The notes under the pieces were generated by a model, which was not told where the DNA came from, ran no database searches, and was given only the letters and a program-made list of their open reading frames with translations. From Actinobacteria bacterium UBA5182 (GTDB lineage Bacteria > Actinomycetota > UBA4738), in NCBI GenBank assembly GCA_002413185.1, contig DHWM01000077.1:3572-19139 (forward strand): a stretch of DNA of 15,568 nt, given 5' to 3'. A program made the translations under genes and the position numbers. Of this stretch, positions 7,267 through 14,277 are shown piece after piece (positions within the stretch are counted from its first letter, which is position 1; every line of letters starts with the position of its first letter).

Positions 7267-8272
7267 GGTCGTTCGGCACGTCCGCCGTCCACCTGATGAG
7301 GTTGGCGCCCCAGGCCAGCCCGGCCCCGAAAGCCGCGGTCAAGACAAGGTCGCCTCGAGACAAGCGACCGGACCTCCAGGCCCGGTCCAGGGCGATGGGG
7401 ATCGAGGCCGCCGAGGTGTTGCCCACCTCTGCGATGTCGAGGAAGACCTTGGATGGATCGATGCCGAGCCGCTTGCCCACCGCCAAGATGATCCTGGCGT
7501 TGGCCTGATGGGCCACGACGGTGTCCACGTCGGATGGTTGAAGGCCGGCCTTGTCCAAAAGCTCGGTGGCCGCCGCCGCCATCGCCACGACCGCCTGCTT
7601 GAACACGGCCTGGCCATCCCTCATGTGAATGGTGTTCCGGAGCTTTGCCAGGGACTCAGCGGTCGTCGGCTCCTCCGAGCCACCTGCCGGGATGGTCAGG
7701 AGCTCGGCCTGCGCGCCGTCCATCGCCAGGACAGAATCGATCACGCCGGCGTCTTCCCCCGGCTCGAGCAGGGCCGCCCCCGCGCCGTCGCCGAACAGCA
7801 CGCACGTCGTCCGGTCCGTCATGTTCAGGACCCGGGACAGAACCTCGGCACCGACCACCAGCACCCGGTCGGCTGCGCCGGCCGTCACCTGGGACGTCCC
7901 GACGGAAATCCCGTACACGAAGCCCGCACAGGCCGCGTTGAGGTCGAACGCCGGGCACGACATCCCCAGCCGAGCCTGGACGAATGCCGCGGTGGAGGGG
8001 AGCGGCCGGTCCGGGGTGCACGTCGCCACGATCAGGAGGTCGACCGCCTCCGGCGCCGTACCTGCCGAGGCGAGCGCCCGCCTGGCCGCCTCCGTCGAGA
8101 GCGAAGCAGTGGTCTCACCGGCCCCGGCGAAGCGCCTCGCGTGGATGCCCGTCCGCTCGACGATCCACTGGTCCGACGTCTCCACGAGCGATTCGAAGTA
8201 TCGATTGGGCACGACCCGCCGGGGGAGCGCCGAGCCCACGGCGGCGATGCGGGCATGTCGGCCGGGCGTCAC
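7259..8272 (-). CDS. fabH: Beta-ketoacyl-ACP synthase III
   Basis: Initiates fatty-acid synthesis by condensing an acyl-CoA primer with malonyl-ACP, so it largely sets straight- versus branched-chain starters. From GTG 8272 the protein is 337 aa, normal for FabH. Catalytic residues are Cys115 (LNAACAGFVYG), His255 (VVAHQANARI) and Asn285 (EVGNTSAASIPIAL). The glycine-rich GDGAGAALLE and C-terminal AFGAGLAWGANLIRW also fit. GTG 8272 shares GTGA with the TGA stop of the upstream BCCP-like gene, and ARIAAVGSALP, the usual FabH N-terminus, follows at once. The frame stays open to 8461, but that part has no FabH similarity and overlaps the upstream gene. Primer specificity cannot be judged from sequence alone. 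Confidence 0.95.
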   Translation of the reverse strand: MTPGRHARIAAVGSALPRRVVPNRYFESLVETSDQWIVERTGIHARRFAGAGETTASLSTEAARRALASAGTAPEAVDLLIVATCTPDRPLPSTAAFVQARLGMSCPAFDLNAACAGFVYGISVGTSQVTAGAADRVLVVGAEVLSRVLNMTDRTTCVLFGDGAGAALLEPGEDAGVIDSVLAMDGAQAELLTIPAGGSEEPTTAESLAKLRNTIHMRDGQAVFKQAVVAMAAAATELLDKAGLQPSDVDTVVAHQANARIILAVGKRLGIDPSKVFLDIAEVGNTSAASIPIALDRAWRSGRLSRGDLVLTAAFGAGLAWGANLIRWTADVPNDHA

Positions 8273-8631
8273 CGTTCGGCTCCGGCAGCGTGCTCCACAG
8301 GGAGGGGTGCCGCCTCGAGCCACACCAGCGGCTGACCGGGCGCCACGGGCTCCCCGTCCCGGACCAAAATGCCGGCCACTCGGGCCTCGATGGGAGAGCA
8401 CACCTCGATGGCGACCGAGCCCTGCTCGACGAACGCCACCGGCTGGCCGGCGGACACCCACTCGTCGCCCTCCGCGAACCGGACCGGGGGCAGGTGCCGG
8501 ATCCGCCCTGCGACCGGAGCGACCACCAAGCGAAATCCCAGCCCCCCCGCTTCGCCCATCGAATCAGGGGAGACTTCGTGCAACGTCGCCCGAGGGGCGC
8601 GGCCCGGGGTGGTGGTGGATCGCACGCTCAT
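8269..8631 (-). CDS. Biotinyl/lipoyl-like (BCCP-like) protein with no lysine, in the fab operon
   Basis: A 120-aa protein of unknown role. Residues about 36-106 follow the barrel-sandwich pattern of biotin carboxyl carrier domains: VVAPVAGRIRHLPP, EWVSAGQPVAFVE, then AGILVRDGEPVAPGQPLVWLE, comparable to the two half-motifs of AccB. At the place of the biotin-accepting EAMKM it has E69-Q-G-S72-V, with Ser72 at the lysine position. There is no lysine in the whole protein, so normal biotinylation or lipoylation is impossible. The first 35 residues are low-complexity and unlike a known domain. It overlaps fabD by ATGA and fabH by GTGA, implying coupled translation with both and a role tied to fatty-acid initiation. 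It could be a structural or regulatory partner that mimics a carrier domain, a degenerate AccB, or a lineage-specific subunit. The domain call is good; the function is open. Confidence 0.75.
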   Translation of the reverse strand: MSVRSTTTPGRAPRATLHEVSPDSMGEAGGLGFRLVVAPVAGRIRHLPPVRFAEGDEWVSAGQPVAFVEQGSVAIEVCSPIEARVAGILVRDGEPVAPGQPLVWLEAAPLPVEHAAGAER

Positions 8632-9581
8632 CCTGTCTCCTCCGGCCCCTCCGGGGGCAGCGGTTGGCGCAGCTCTTCGGCCAGCACCTCGGCCTCGGCG
8701 GGTGATCCGACGGAGCGAACCTGGCAGCCGGGGGCGGCTCGGCGGGCCAGCTTACCAAGAACGTCTCCCGGCCCAGCTTCGACGAACCATTCGCAGCCCA
8801 TCTCGACCATGGCCCGCATGGTTGCATCCCACCGAACGGAGGAGGCCAGGTGTCGGGAGAGGAGGTCCCGAAGGGCCAGCGGCTGGGACGTCGGCCTCCC
8901 GCTCGCGTTCGGGACGATGGGGAACGCCGGGGAGTGGAACGCGACCTGGGAGATGGCCTCTCGGACCGGCTGGACGGCGGTGGACATGAGAGGGGAATGG
9001 AACGCTCCGGCGACTTGCAGACGGAGCGCCTTCCCGCCGCCGCTCCTGGCGAGCTCCTCCGCCCGCTCCAACGCGGGGATCGATCCGGAAAGGACGACCT
9101 GCTTGGGCCCGTTCTCGTTCGCCACGGCGAGCACGTCGCCCCTCCCGGCAACCTCGCATACCTCTCCTGCCTGTTCCAGCGAGAGCCCGATCAGCGCAGT
9201 CATCCCCCCAGGCGAGGCATCCGATGCGATCTGCATCTCGCGGGCCCGAACGGCCAGAGCTCGGAGGCCAGGTTCGAAGTCGACAGCGCCCGATGCCACC
9301 AGGGCCGCGTACTCACCCAAGGAGTGACCTGCCGCCACATGGAAGGAGAAGCCGAGGTTCGAAAGCACCGCGAACGCGGCCAGATCGCACGCGAAGACTG
9401 CGGGCTGCACCACGTCGGTCCGAGCCAGCGATTCGGAGCTCCGGCTCGCCACTCCCACGTCCCATCCCAGAACCTTCGATGCTCGGTCGATGACGTCTCG
9501 ACCGGCCGGGTGTCCCATCCAAGGGTCGGCCATGCCCGCGTATTGCGCGCCCTGGCCGGGGAAGAGCAGCGCTAGACGCAC
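8628..9581 (-). CDS. fabD: Malonyl-CoA:ACP transacylase
   Basis: Moves malonyl from CoA to AcpP, supplying FabH and FabF. The protein is 317 aa. It opens with LALLFPGQGAQYAGM, the standard FabD N-terminus. The nucleophile is Ser87 in AAGHSLGEYAAL, the malonyl-binding arginine is probably in AVRAREMQ (112-117), and the catalytic His195 lies in VAGAFHSPLM. The start codon is GTG 9581, with GGGCAGG about 7-13 nt upstream. It is the first gene of the operon. The last four bases of its frame are shared with the start of the BCCP-like gene (ATGA). The proline/glutamate-rich tail after about residue 305 is variable in the family. Confidence 0.96.
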   Translation of the reverse strand: MRLALLFPGQGAQYAGMADPWMGHPAGRDVIDRASKVLGWDVGVASRSSESLARTDVVQPAVFACDLAAFAVLSNLGFSFHVAAGHSLGEYAALVASGAVDFEPGLRALAVRAREMQIASDASPGGMTALIGLSLEQAGEVCEVAGRGDVLAVANENGPKQVVLSGSIPALERAEELARSGGGKALRLQVAGAFHSPLMSTAVQPVREAISQVAFHSPAFPIVPNASGRPTSQPLALRDLLSRHLASSVRWDATMRAMVEMGCEWFVEAGPGDVLGKLARRAAPGCQVRSVGSPAEAEVLAEELRQPLPPEGPEETG

Positions 9582-9776
9582 CGTGACCTGCCCAACTGCT
9601 TGCGGGGCCTTCCGCTCCGGAGCACCTTCCCCCGAGCGAACCAGAGCACGCCGAGGGAGAGGCCTGACGCACTGCGTCGCTTCGAGCCCACGTTGTACGT
9701 AGACCCCAGCCGGAGGGCATCGGTTACATGCAATCCCTCAACCTCGACTCAATGTCTCGACAATGGTTTGCCAATG

Positions 9777-9793
9777 ATGCAAATTCCCTGCAT
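9777..9793. repeat. Dyad ATGCA-N7-TGCAT, possible operator
   Basis: ATGCAAATTCCCTGCAT is an inverted repeat with 5-bp arms. It lies between the two TTGCCAA repeats in the fab/mre control region and overlaps the -10 of the upstream candidate mreB promoter. A partial copy, ATGCAATCCCT, occurs 49 nt upstream at 9728-9738. Such an arrangement would suit a dimeric regulator, but no regulator can be named and short dyads occur by chance. Confidence 0.3.
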
Positions 9794-9800
9794 AACCGGG

Positions 9801-9829
9801 TTGCCAAGCGGTCGAGGCTCCTGTAAAAA
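9801..9829 (+). promoter_or_regulatory. Candidate mreB promoter (TTGCCA, 17 nt, TAAAAA)
   Basis: TTGCCA (9801-9806) matches the -35 consensus at four of six positions and is followed after exactly 17 nt by TAAAAA (9824-9829), a four-of-six -10. Transcription would begin about at the mreB ATG (9836), giving a leaderless or nearly leaderless message. A second pair, TTGCCA (9768-9773) with CATAAC (9791-9796), also has a 17-nt spacer and lies 33 nt upstream, so tandem promoters are possible. Assignment is by consensus and spacing only. Confidence 0.4.
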
Positions 9830-9835
9830 GGCCCG

Positions 9836-10915
9836 ATGCGCAACGGCTGGCTCCAGGGCGCGCCTTCCAAAGTTTCACCCAAAAGCGAGAGCTTGACGGG
9901 TTTTCTCGGCCGTGACATGGCAGTCGATCTCGGCACCGCCAACACCCTGGTGTACGTCCGGGGGCGGGGAATCGTTCTCAACGAGCCTAGTGTCGTGGCC
10001 GTCAACACCTCCACCCAGGCCATCCTGGCGGTCGGAACCGAGGCCAAGCGGATGATCGGCCGCACGCCCGCCCACATCCGGGCCGTCCGTCCGCTGAAGG
10101 ACGGCGTGATAGCGGACTTCGACATCACGGAGAAGATGCTGCGCTATTTCATCCAGAAGGTCCACAGCCGCCGGTACATGGCGAAGCCCCGCGTGGTGGT
10201 GTGCGTCCCGAGCGGCATCACTGGCGTCGAGCAACGCGCGGTGGAGGAAGCCACCATCTCCGCGGGAGCGCGGGCGGCGTTCATCATCGAGGAGCCCATG
10301 GCCGCGGCGATCGGAGCGGGCCTGCCTATCCACGAGCCCAGCGGCAACATGGTCGTGGACATCGGTGGCGGGACCACGGAGGTGGCCGTGATCTCCCTCG
10401 GAGGGATCGTCACGTCCACCTCGATCCGGGTGGGTGGTGACGAGCTCGACGAGGCGATCATCCAGCACGTCAAGAAGGAGTACTCGGTGGCGCTCGGCGA
10501 GCGCACCGCGGAGGCCATCAAGCTTGCCGTCGGCAGTGCCTTCCCCACTGCCGACGACATGGTGGCCGAGATCAAGGGCCGGGATCTGGTGAGCGGCCTG
10601 CCGAAGACCATCCACATCACGGCGGAAGAGGTTCGAAAGGCGCTCGAGGAACCGGTGAACGCGATCATCGACGCCGTCAAGAACACGCTCGACCGCTGCC
10701 CTCCAGAGCTGGCCGCCGACGTCATGGACAAGGGGATCGTCCTGACCGGAGGAGGGGCGCTCCTGAAGGGCCTCGACGAACGACTGAAGCACGAGACCGG
10801 CATGCCGATCCATGTGGCGGAGGCGCCACTGTCGTGTGTGGCCATCGGTTCGGGAAGGTGCCTCGAAGAGTTCGAGGTCCTGAAGCGGGTGCTGATCTCC
10901 TCCAGCCGGGGGTAG
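9836..10915 (+). CDS. mreB: Rod-shape-determining protein MreB (bacterial actin)
   Basis: Forms membrane-bound actin-like filaments that orient the lateral-wall synthesis machinery. With ATG 9836 the protein is 359 aa. Actin-fold motifs are in order: phosphate-1 loop DLGTANTLVY from Asp31, VCVPSGITGVEQRAV, phosphate-2 loop DIGGGTTEVAV from Asp175, GGDELDEAI, and the adenosine motif LTGGGALLKG around 305-307. ATG 9836 has an AAAAAGG run 5 nt upstream, or may be leaderless from the promoter just before it. It adds about 19 residues to the usual MreB N-terminus. A TTG at 9893 would give the more typical start, LTGFLGRDMAVDLG, and a 340-aa protein; I cannot settle this. It is the first gene of the elongasome operon. 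Confidence 0.95.
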   Translation: MRNGWLQGAPSKVSPKSESLTGFLGRDMAVDLGTANTLVYVRGRGIVLNEPSVVAVNTSTQAILAVGTEAKRMIGRTPAHIRAVRPLKDGVIADFDITEKMLRYFIQKVHSRRYMAKPRVVVCVPSGITGVEQRAVEEATISAGARAAFIIEEPMAAAIGAGLPIHEPSGNMVVDIGGGTTEVAVISLGGIVTSTSIRVGGDELDEAIIQHVKKEYSVALGERTAEAIKLAVGSAFPTADDMVAEIKGRDLVSGLPKTIHITAEEVRKALEEPVNAIIDAVKNTLDRCPPELAADVMDKGIVLTGGGALLKGLDERLKHETGMPIHVAEAPLSCVAIGSGRCLEEFEVLKRVLISSSRG

Positions 10916-10921
10916 CCCGCC

Positions 10922-11746
10922 GTGGCGTTGTATTCGCACCCGCGCAACACGCGGGTGCTGGTGGTCAGTCTGGTGATGGTGAGCTTGCTTACCATCACCA
11001 TCGACTACAGGGGCGGCAACTCCGGTCCGTTCGAAGTGGCCGGCAAGGGGGCGCTCTCCGTGGTGGGGGCGATGCAGAGCGGGGTCTCCCACATCCTGCG
11101 CCCCATCGGGGCGTTCTTCAGCGGCCTGGCGCACGTGGGCTCGCTCCAGTCGGAGAACCGGGCGCTCAAGCAGCAGGTCCAGCAACTGAAGCAGCAACAG
11201 GGCAGGACGGTCTCGCTGGAGCGGCGGAACGCCGAGCTGGCCAGCCTGCTGAAGGTCGAGCAGTCGCTGCGCCTGGAGGGCGTCGGGGCCAGTGTGATCG
11301 GCTATAGCGTCGGCAACTTCGAGTGGTCCGTGACGATCAACCGGGGCTCCACCAGCAAGGTCCGGACGAACGACGCGGTGGTGAGCGGCGACGGCCTGGT
11401 CGGTCACGTCATCCTGGTCGCCCCGACCACCAGCGTCGTCCAGCTCATCATCGACCCGAACTCCGCGGTGGCGGGACGGCTGTCCAGCTCGGGGGAGACC
11501 GGGCTGATCCGCGGGCAGCGCGATCAGGATCTCACCATGGATCTGGTCAGCGCCGACGCCAAGATCTTCCCCAACGAACAGGTGGTGACGTCGGGGTACC
11601 AGGGAGGGCTCTATCCACCCGAGATCCTGATCGGGCAGGTCTCCCACACCTACCAGCAACCCGGTGGCCTGACGAAGGAGATCGCCGTGCGGCCGGCCGT
11701 CGATTTCTCGTCCCTCGAGTTCGTCTTCGTGGTGACCGGACGATGA
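10922..11746 (+). CDS. mreC: Rod-shape-determining protein MreC
   Basis: Membrane-anchored periplasmic/extracytoplasmic scaffold that links MreB to PBP2 and activates wall synthesis. The protein is 274 aa from GTG 10922, with a GGGGGT element about 10 nt upstream and only 6 nt after the mreB stop. It has a short cytoplasmic N-terminus, one membrane segment at about residues 11-28 (VLVVSLVMVSLLTITI), and a coiled coil at about 75-118 (SENRALKQQVQQLKQQQ onward). Beta-rich MreC domains follow, with VSGDGLVGHVI and TSGYQGGLYPPEILIGQV as recognisable signatures. It ends soon after the last strand (FVFVVTGR), without the long proline-rich tail some relatives carry. Confidence 0.95.
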   Translation: MALYSHPRNTRVLVVSLVMVSLLTITIDYRGGNSGPFEVAGKGALSVVGAMQSGVSHILRPIGAFFSGLAHVGSLQSENRALKQQVQQLKQQQGRTVSLERRNAELASLLKVEQSLRLEGVGASVIGYSVGNFEWSVTINRGSTSKVRTNDAVVSGDGLVGHVILVAPTTSVVQLIIDPNSAVAGRLSSSGETGLIRGQRDQDLTMDLVSADAKIFPNEQVVTSGYQGGLYPPEILIGQVSHTYQQPGGLTKEIAVRPAVDFSSLEFVFVVTGR

Positions 11747-11785
11747 GGATCGGAACGGCGAGGTCTCGCTCGATACACTCTCCGG

Positions 11786-12289
11786 ATGCGACGGGTCTGG
11801 TCCTGGACGGTGGTCGTCCTGACCGCGCTGGTGCTGCAATCGACGATCTTCGCCCAGATCACCCTCGGTGGTGCCAAGCCGGAGCTGGTCTACCTGGTGA
11901 CGATCATCCTGGCGTTCCTGGAAGGCCCATCCTCAGGGGCGCTGGCCGGTTTCTTCGGGGGGATGGCCCAGGACTTCCTGCTGAACCAGCCGAAGGGCAT
12001 CACCGCGCTCACGCTCACCCTGGTGGGCTATGCAGTCGGGACGATGCGCCAGTACATCACCACGCCCAGCCCCCTGCTCCCCGTCGCCCTGGTCGGAGGG
12101 GCCACCACATCCGGGGTGCTCTTCTACGGCATCGTGAACTCACTGCTCGGGACGAGCGTCGGACTCTTCTACCTGATTCGGATCGCCATCCTCTCAGGGG
12201 TCTACAACGCCGTCCTGACGCCGTTCCTGTTCCCGGTCATCAGAAGGGTGGCGGAAGCGTCTCGGGCCAATCGCGTGTTCCGATTGTGA
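11786..12289 (+). CDS. mreD: Rod-shape-determining protein MreD
   Basis: Integral membrane partner of MreC in the elongasome. The 167-aa protein is strongly hydrophobic with about five predicted membrane segments by eye: about 5-24, 34-60, 75-87, 100-120 and 128-152. Conserved pieces include KPELVYLVTIILAF and GFFGGMAQDFLL. ATG 11786 is the only usable start in this frame after the in-frame mreC stop at 11744. There is no Shine-Dalgarno sequence; instead TACACT (11774-11779) lies 6 nt upstream. Translation may therefore depend on reinitiation after mreC, or on a leaderless transcript. The family is poorly conserved in sequence, so the call rests on topology, the GFFGG region and position between mreC and PBP2. 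Confidence 0.93.
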   Translation: MRRVWSWTVVVLTALVLQSTIFAQITLGGAKPELVYLVTIILAFLEGPSSGALAGFFGGMAQDFLLNQPKGITALTLTLVGYAVGTMRQYITTPSPLLPVALVGGATTSGVLFYGIVNSLLGTSVGLFYLIRIAILSGVYNAVLTPFLFPVIRRVAEASRANRVFRL

Positions 12290-12323
12290 ACCTTCGTGCG
12301 ACGGCGCCGGGGAAGGGGGCGCG

Positions 12324-14246
12324 GTGACCGAGACCAAGACCAGGGCCCGGATGAAGGTGCTGGCCACCCTGATGGTCCTGATGTTCGCCGCGATCACCAC
12401 CAGGCTGTGGTTCCTCCAGGTCCTCGCGTCGCAGCAGTTCACCAGGCTGGCCAGCCAGAACGAACTTCGGCTGGTGCCGATCGATCCCCTCCGTGGCCAG
12501 ATCCTGGACAGGAACGGCCACCTCCTGGTGGGGAACCGGCCGGCCACCGTCGTCCTGGTGGACCGGCGCGGGATGAACGGCCACGACGACCAGGTGCTGT
12601 TCCGCCTGTCGAACCTCCTGCACGTCCCGGTGCAGGACTTCCTGGATCGGCTGGGCAGCGTGAAGTATCTGCCCTACCAGCCCGTCCCGGTGGCCGAGGA
12701 CGTCCCCCAGCGCGCCGTCTTCTACATCGAGGAGCACCACGACCTGTTTCCGGGGGTGAGCTACCAGATCGACCCGCTGCGGTTCTACCCTGGCGGTTCC
12801 CTGGGGGCACACGTGCTCGGCTATACCGGTGAGATCAGCTCGAAACAGCTCGCGGAGGCAGCGTTCTCCACGTACCGTCCGAGCGAGCTGGTCGGGCAGT
12901 CCGGCGTGGAGGCGGCGTACGAGCGCTACCTCCACGGGGCCAACGGCATCCGGGGGATCCAGGTCGACGCCCAGGGCCACGTCCTGAACGACGACTACAG
13001 CACCAAGCCCGCCACCGCCGGCGACAACGTCGTGCTGTCGATCGACCAGCAGATCCAGGATCTCTCCGAGCGCAGTCTCTCCCTGGGCATCCAGCTCGCG
13101 CGGCACACGGCCGATCGGAACTCGGGTCAGTACCTCCGGGCCACTGGTGGAGCGGTCATCGTGATGGATCCCCGGAACGGCCAGATCCTCTCGCTCGCGT
13201 CCAACCCCACCTACGACCCATCGATCTTCGCCGGGGGGCTGTCACACCTGGAGGCGAACCAGATCTTCGCCGCCGGCAACAACAATCCTCTGCTCGATCG
13301 GGCCACCCAGGGGCGCTATCCGGCCGGCTCCACGTTCAAGCCGTTCATCGCCACGGAAGCCCTCAAGGAGGGTTTCATCACACCGAACAGCCGCATCAAC
13401 TGCCCTGCTCAGTGGGCGGTTCCCACAGACCCCACGCATCCCTTCCACAACTGGAAGCCCCAGGACTACGGCGCCATCAGCATCCCGGAGGCGCTCACGG
13501 TCTCCTGCGACACGGTGTTCTACCAGCTCGGCTACGACTTCTGGCTGCGGTACGCCCGGTTGGGCAAGACCACGGAGCTCATGCAGAACGACCTCGAAGA
13601 GATGGGATTCGGGCACCTCAGCGGGATCGACATCCCAGGCGAACAAGCCGGGTTGATCCCGACGGCCGCGTACACGCGCCAGGTCTACAAGAGCAATCCC
13701 AAGGTGTACGGGAAGTATTACGGGTGGCTCCCCGGCGATGCAGTGAACCTGGCCATCGGCCAGGGTTACCTCCAGGTCACGCCGCTGCAGATGGCCGAGG
13801 CGTACGGTGCCATCGCCAACGGGGGCACGCTGTGGGAGCCGCGTGTGGGCTTGGAGGTCCGAACTCCCGGGGGGCGGGTGGTGCGGCGGATCGAGCCGCA
13901 CGCATTGGGCCGGCTCCCCATCCCGGCGTCCAAGGTCGCCTTCCTCAGGAAGGCGCTCACCGGCGTACCGCTGACAGGGACCGCGGCGGCCGCGTTCCTC
14001 GGATTTCCTCTTGACAAGATTCCGGTGGCGGGGAAGACGGGGACGGCAGATATCCTGCCCAAGCAACCGGTGTCGTGGTTCGCCGCCATGGCCCCGGCCG
14101 ACCACCCCAAGTACGTCGTGATCGCGATGGTCGAACAGGGCGGCCACGGTGCGACCACCGCCGCGCCCATCGTCCGGCGGATCCTGGAGGGCTTGTTCGG
14201 GTTGCAGACCGAGAAGAAGCTTCAGGCCGGGCAGGTGGCCGACTGA
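12324..14246 (+). CDS. mrdA: Penicillin-binding protein 2, elongasome transpeptidase
   Basis: Class B PBP that cross-links peptidoglycan during side-wall elongation together with RodA. The protein is 640 aa from GTG 12324, preceded by GGAAGGGGG (12311-12319). An N-terminal membrane anchor lies at about residues 11-32. The dimerisation/pedestal domain starts with PIDPLRGQILDRNG and includes YLPYQPVPVAEDVPQ and HVLGYTGEIS. The transpeptidase domain shows all three active-site motifs: Ser336-T-F-Lys339 in YPAGSTFKPF, Ser394-Cys-Asp in the SxN position, and Lys571-Thr-Gly in VAGKTGTAD. The SCD variant is normal for PBP2 orthologues. Its place between mreD and rodA distinguishes it from division PBP3/FtsI. 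Confidence 0.95.
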   Translation: MTETKTRARMKVLATLMVLMFAAITTRLWFLQVLASQQFTRLASQNELRLVPIDPLRGQILDRNGHLLVGNRPATVVLVDRRGMNGHDDQVLFRLSNLLHVPVQDFLDRLGSVKYLPYQPVPVAEDVPQRAVFYIEEHHDLFPGVSYQIDPLRFYPGGSLGAHVLGYTGEISSKQLAEAAFSTYRPSELVGQSGVEAAYERYLHGANGIRGIQVDAQGHVLNDDYSTKPATAGDNVVLSIDQQIQDLSERSLSLGIQLARHTADRNSGQYLRATGGAVIVMDPRNGQILSLASNPTYDPSIFAGGLSHLEANQIFAAGNNNPLLDRATQGRYPAGSTFKPFIATEALKEGFITPNSRINCPAQWAVPTDPTHPFHNWKPQDYGAISIPEALTVSCDTVFYQLGYDFWLRYARLGKTTELMQNDLEEMGFGHLSGIDIPGEQAGLIPTAAYTRQVYKSNPKVYGKYYGWLPGDAVNLAIGQGYLQVTPLQMAEAYGAIANGGTLWEPRVGLEVRTPGGRVVRRIEPHALGRLPIPASKVAFLRKALTGVPLTGTAAAAFLGFPLDKIPVAGKTGTADILPKQPVSWFAAMAPADHPKYVVIAMVEQGGHGATTAAPIVRRILEGLFGLQTEKKLQAGQVAD

Positions 14247-14277
14247 TGCGGGGGACCGCGGTGAGAAGGGGGCCCTG

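Larger units (their letters stand above)
9582..9835. promoter_or_regulatory. Divergent control region between the fab operon and the mre operon
   Basis: These 254 nt separate the fabD GTG from the upstream mreB ATG. The mreB-proximal half (about 9720-9835) is clearly more AT-rich than its surroundings. It carries TTGCCAA twice (9768-9774 and 9801-9807, 33 nt apart), an ATGCA/TGCAT dyad (9777-9793), a related ATGCAATCCCT at 9728-9738, and CTCGAC twice (9743 and 9756). The fabD-proximal half is GC-rich and has the palindrome GCTCCGGAGC (9614-9623). No good -10/-35 pair for fabD is evident on the minus strand; TACAAC near 9692-9697 is a weak candidate. I see no gene in this region. Confidence 0.6.

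Noticed and set aside
8269..8631. Functional biotin carboxyl carrier protein (AccB)
   Set aside because: No lysine exists in the protein, so biotin cannot be attached in the known way.
9875..11839. 654-codon open frame antisense to mreB and mreC
   Set aside because: Low-complexity Asp/His/Arg-rich translation typical of GC-driven shadow frames; it spans two unambiguous genes.
11743..12327. Frame starting with ATGA overlap at the mreC stop
   Set aside because: The attractive overlap leads to an Arg/Pro-rich product out of frame with mreD; the mreD frame gives the expected membrane protein.
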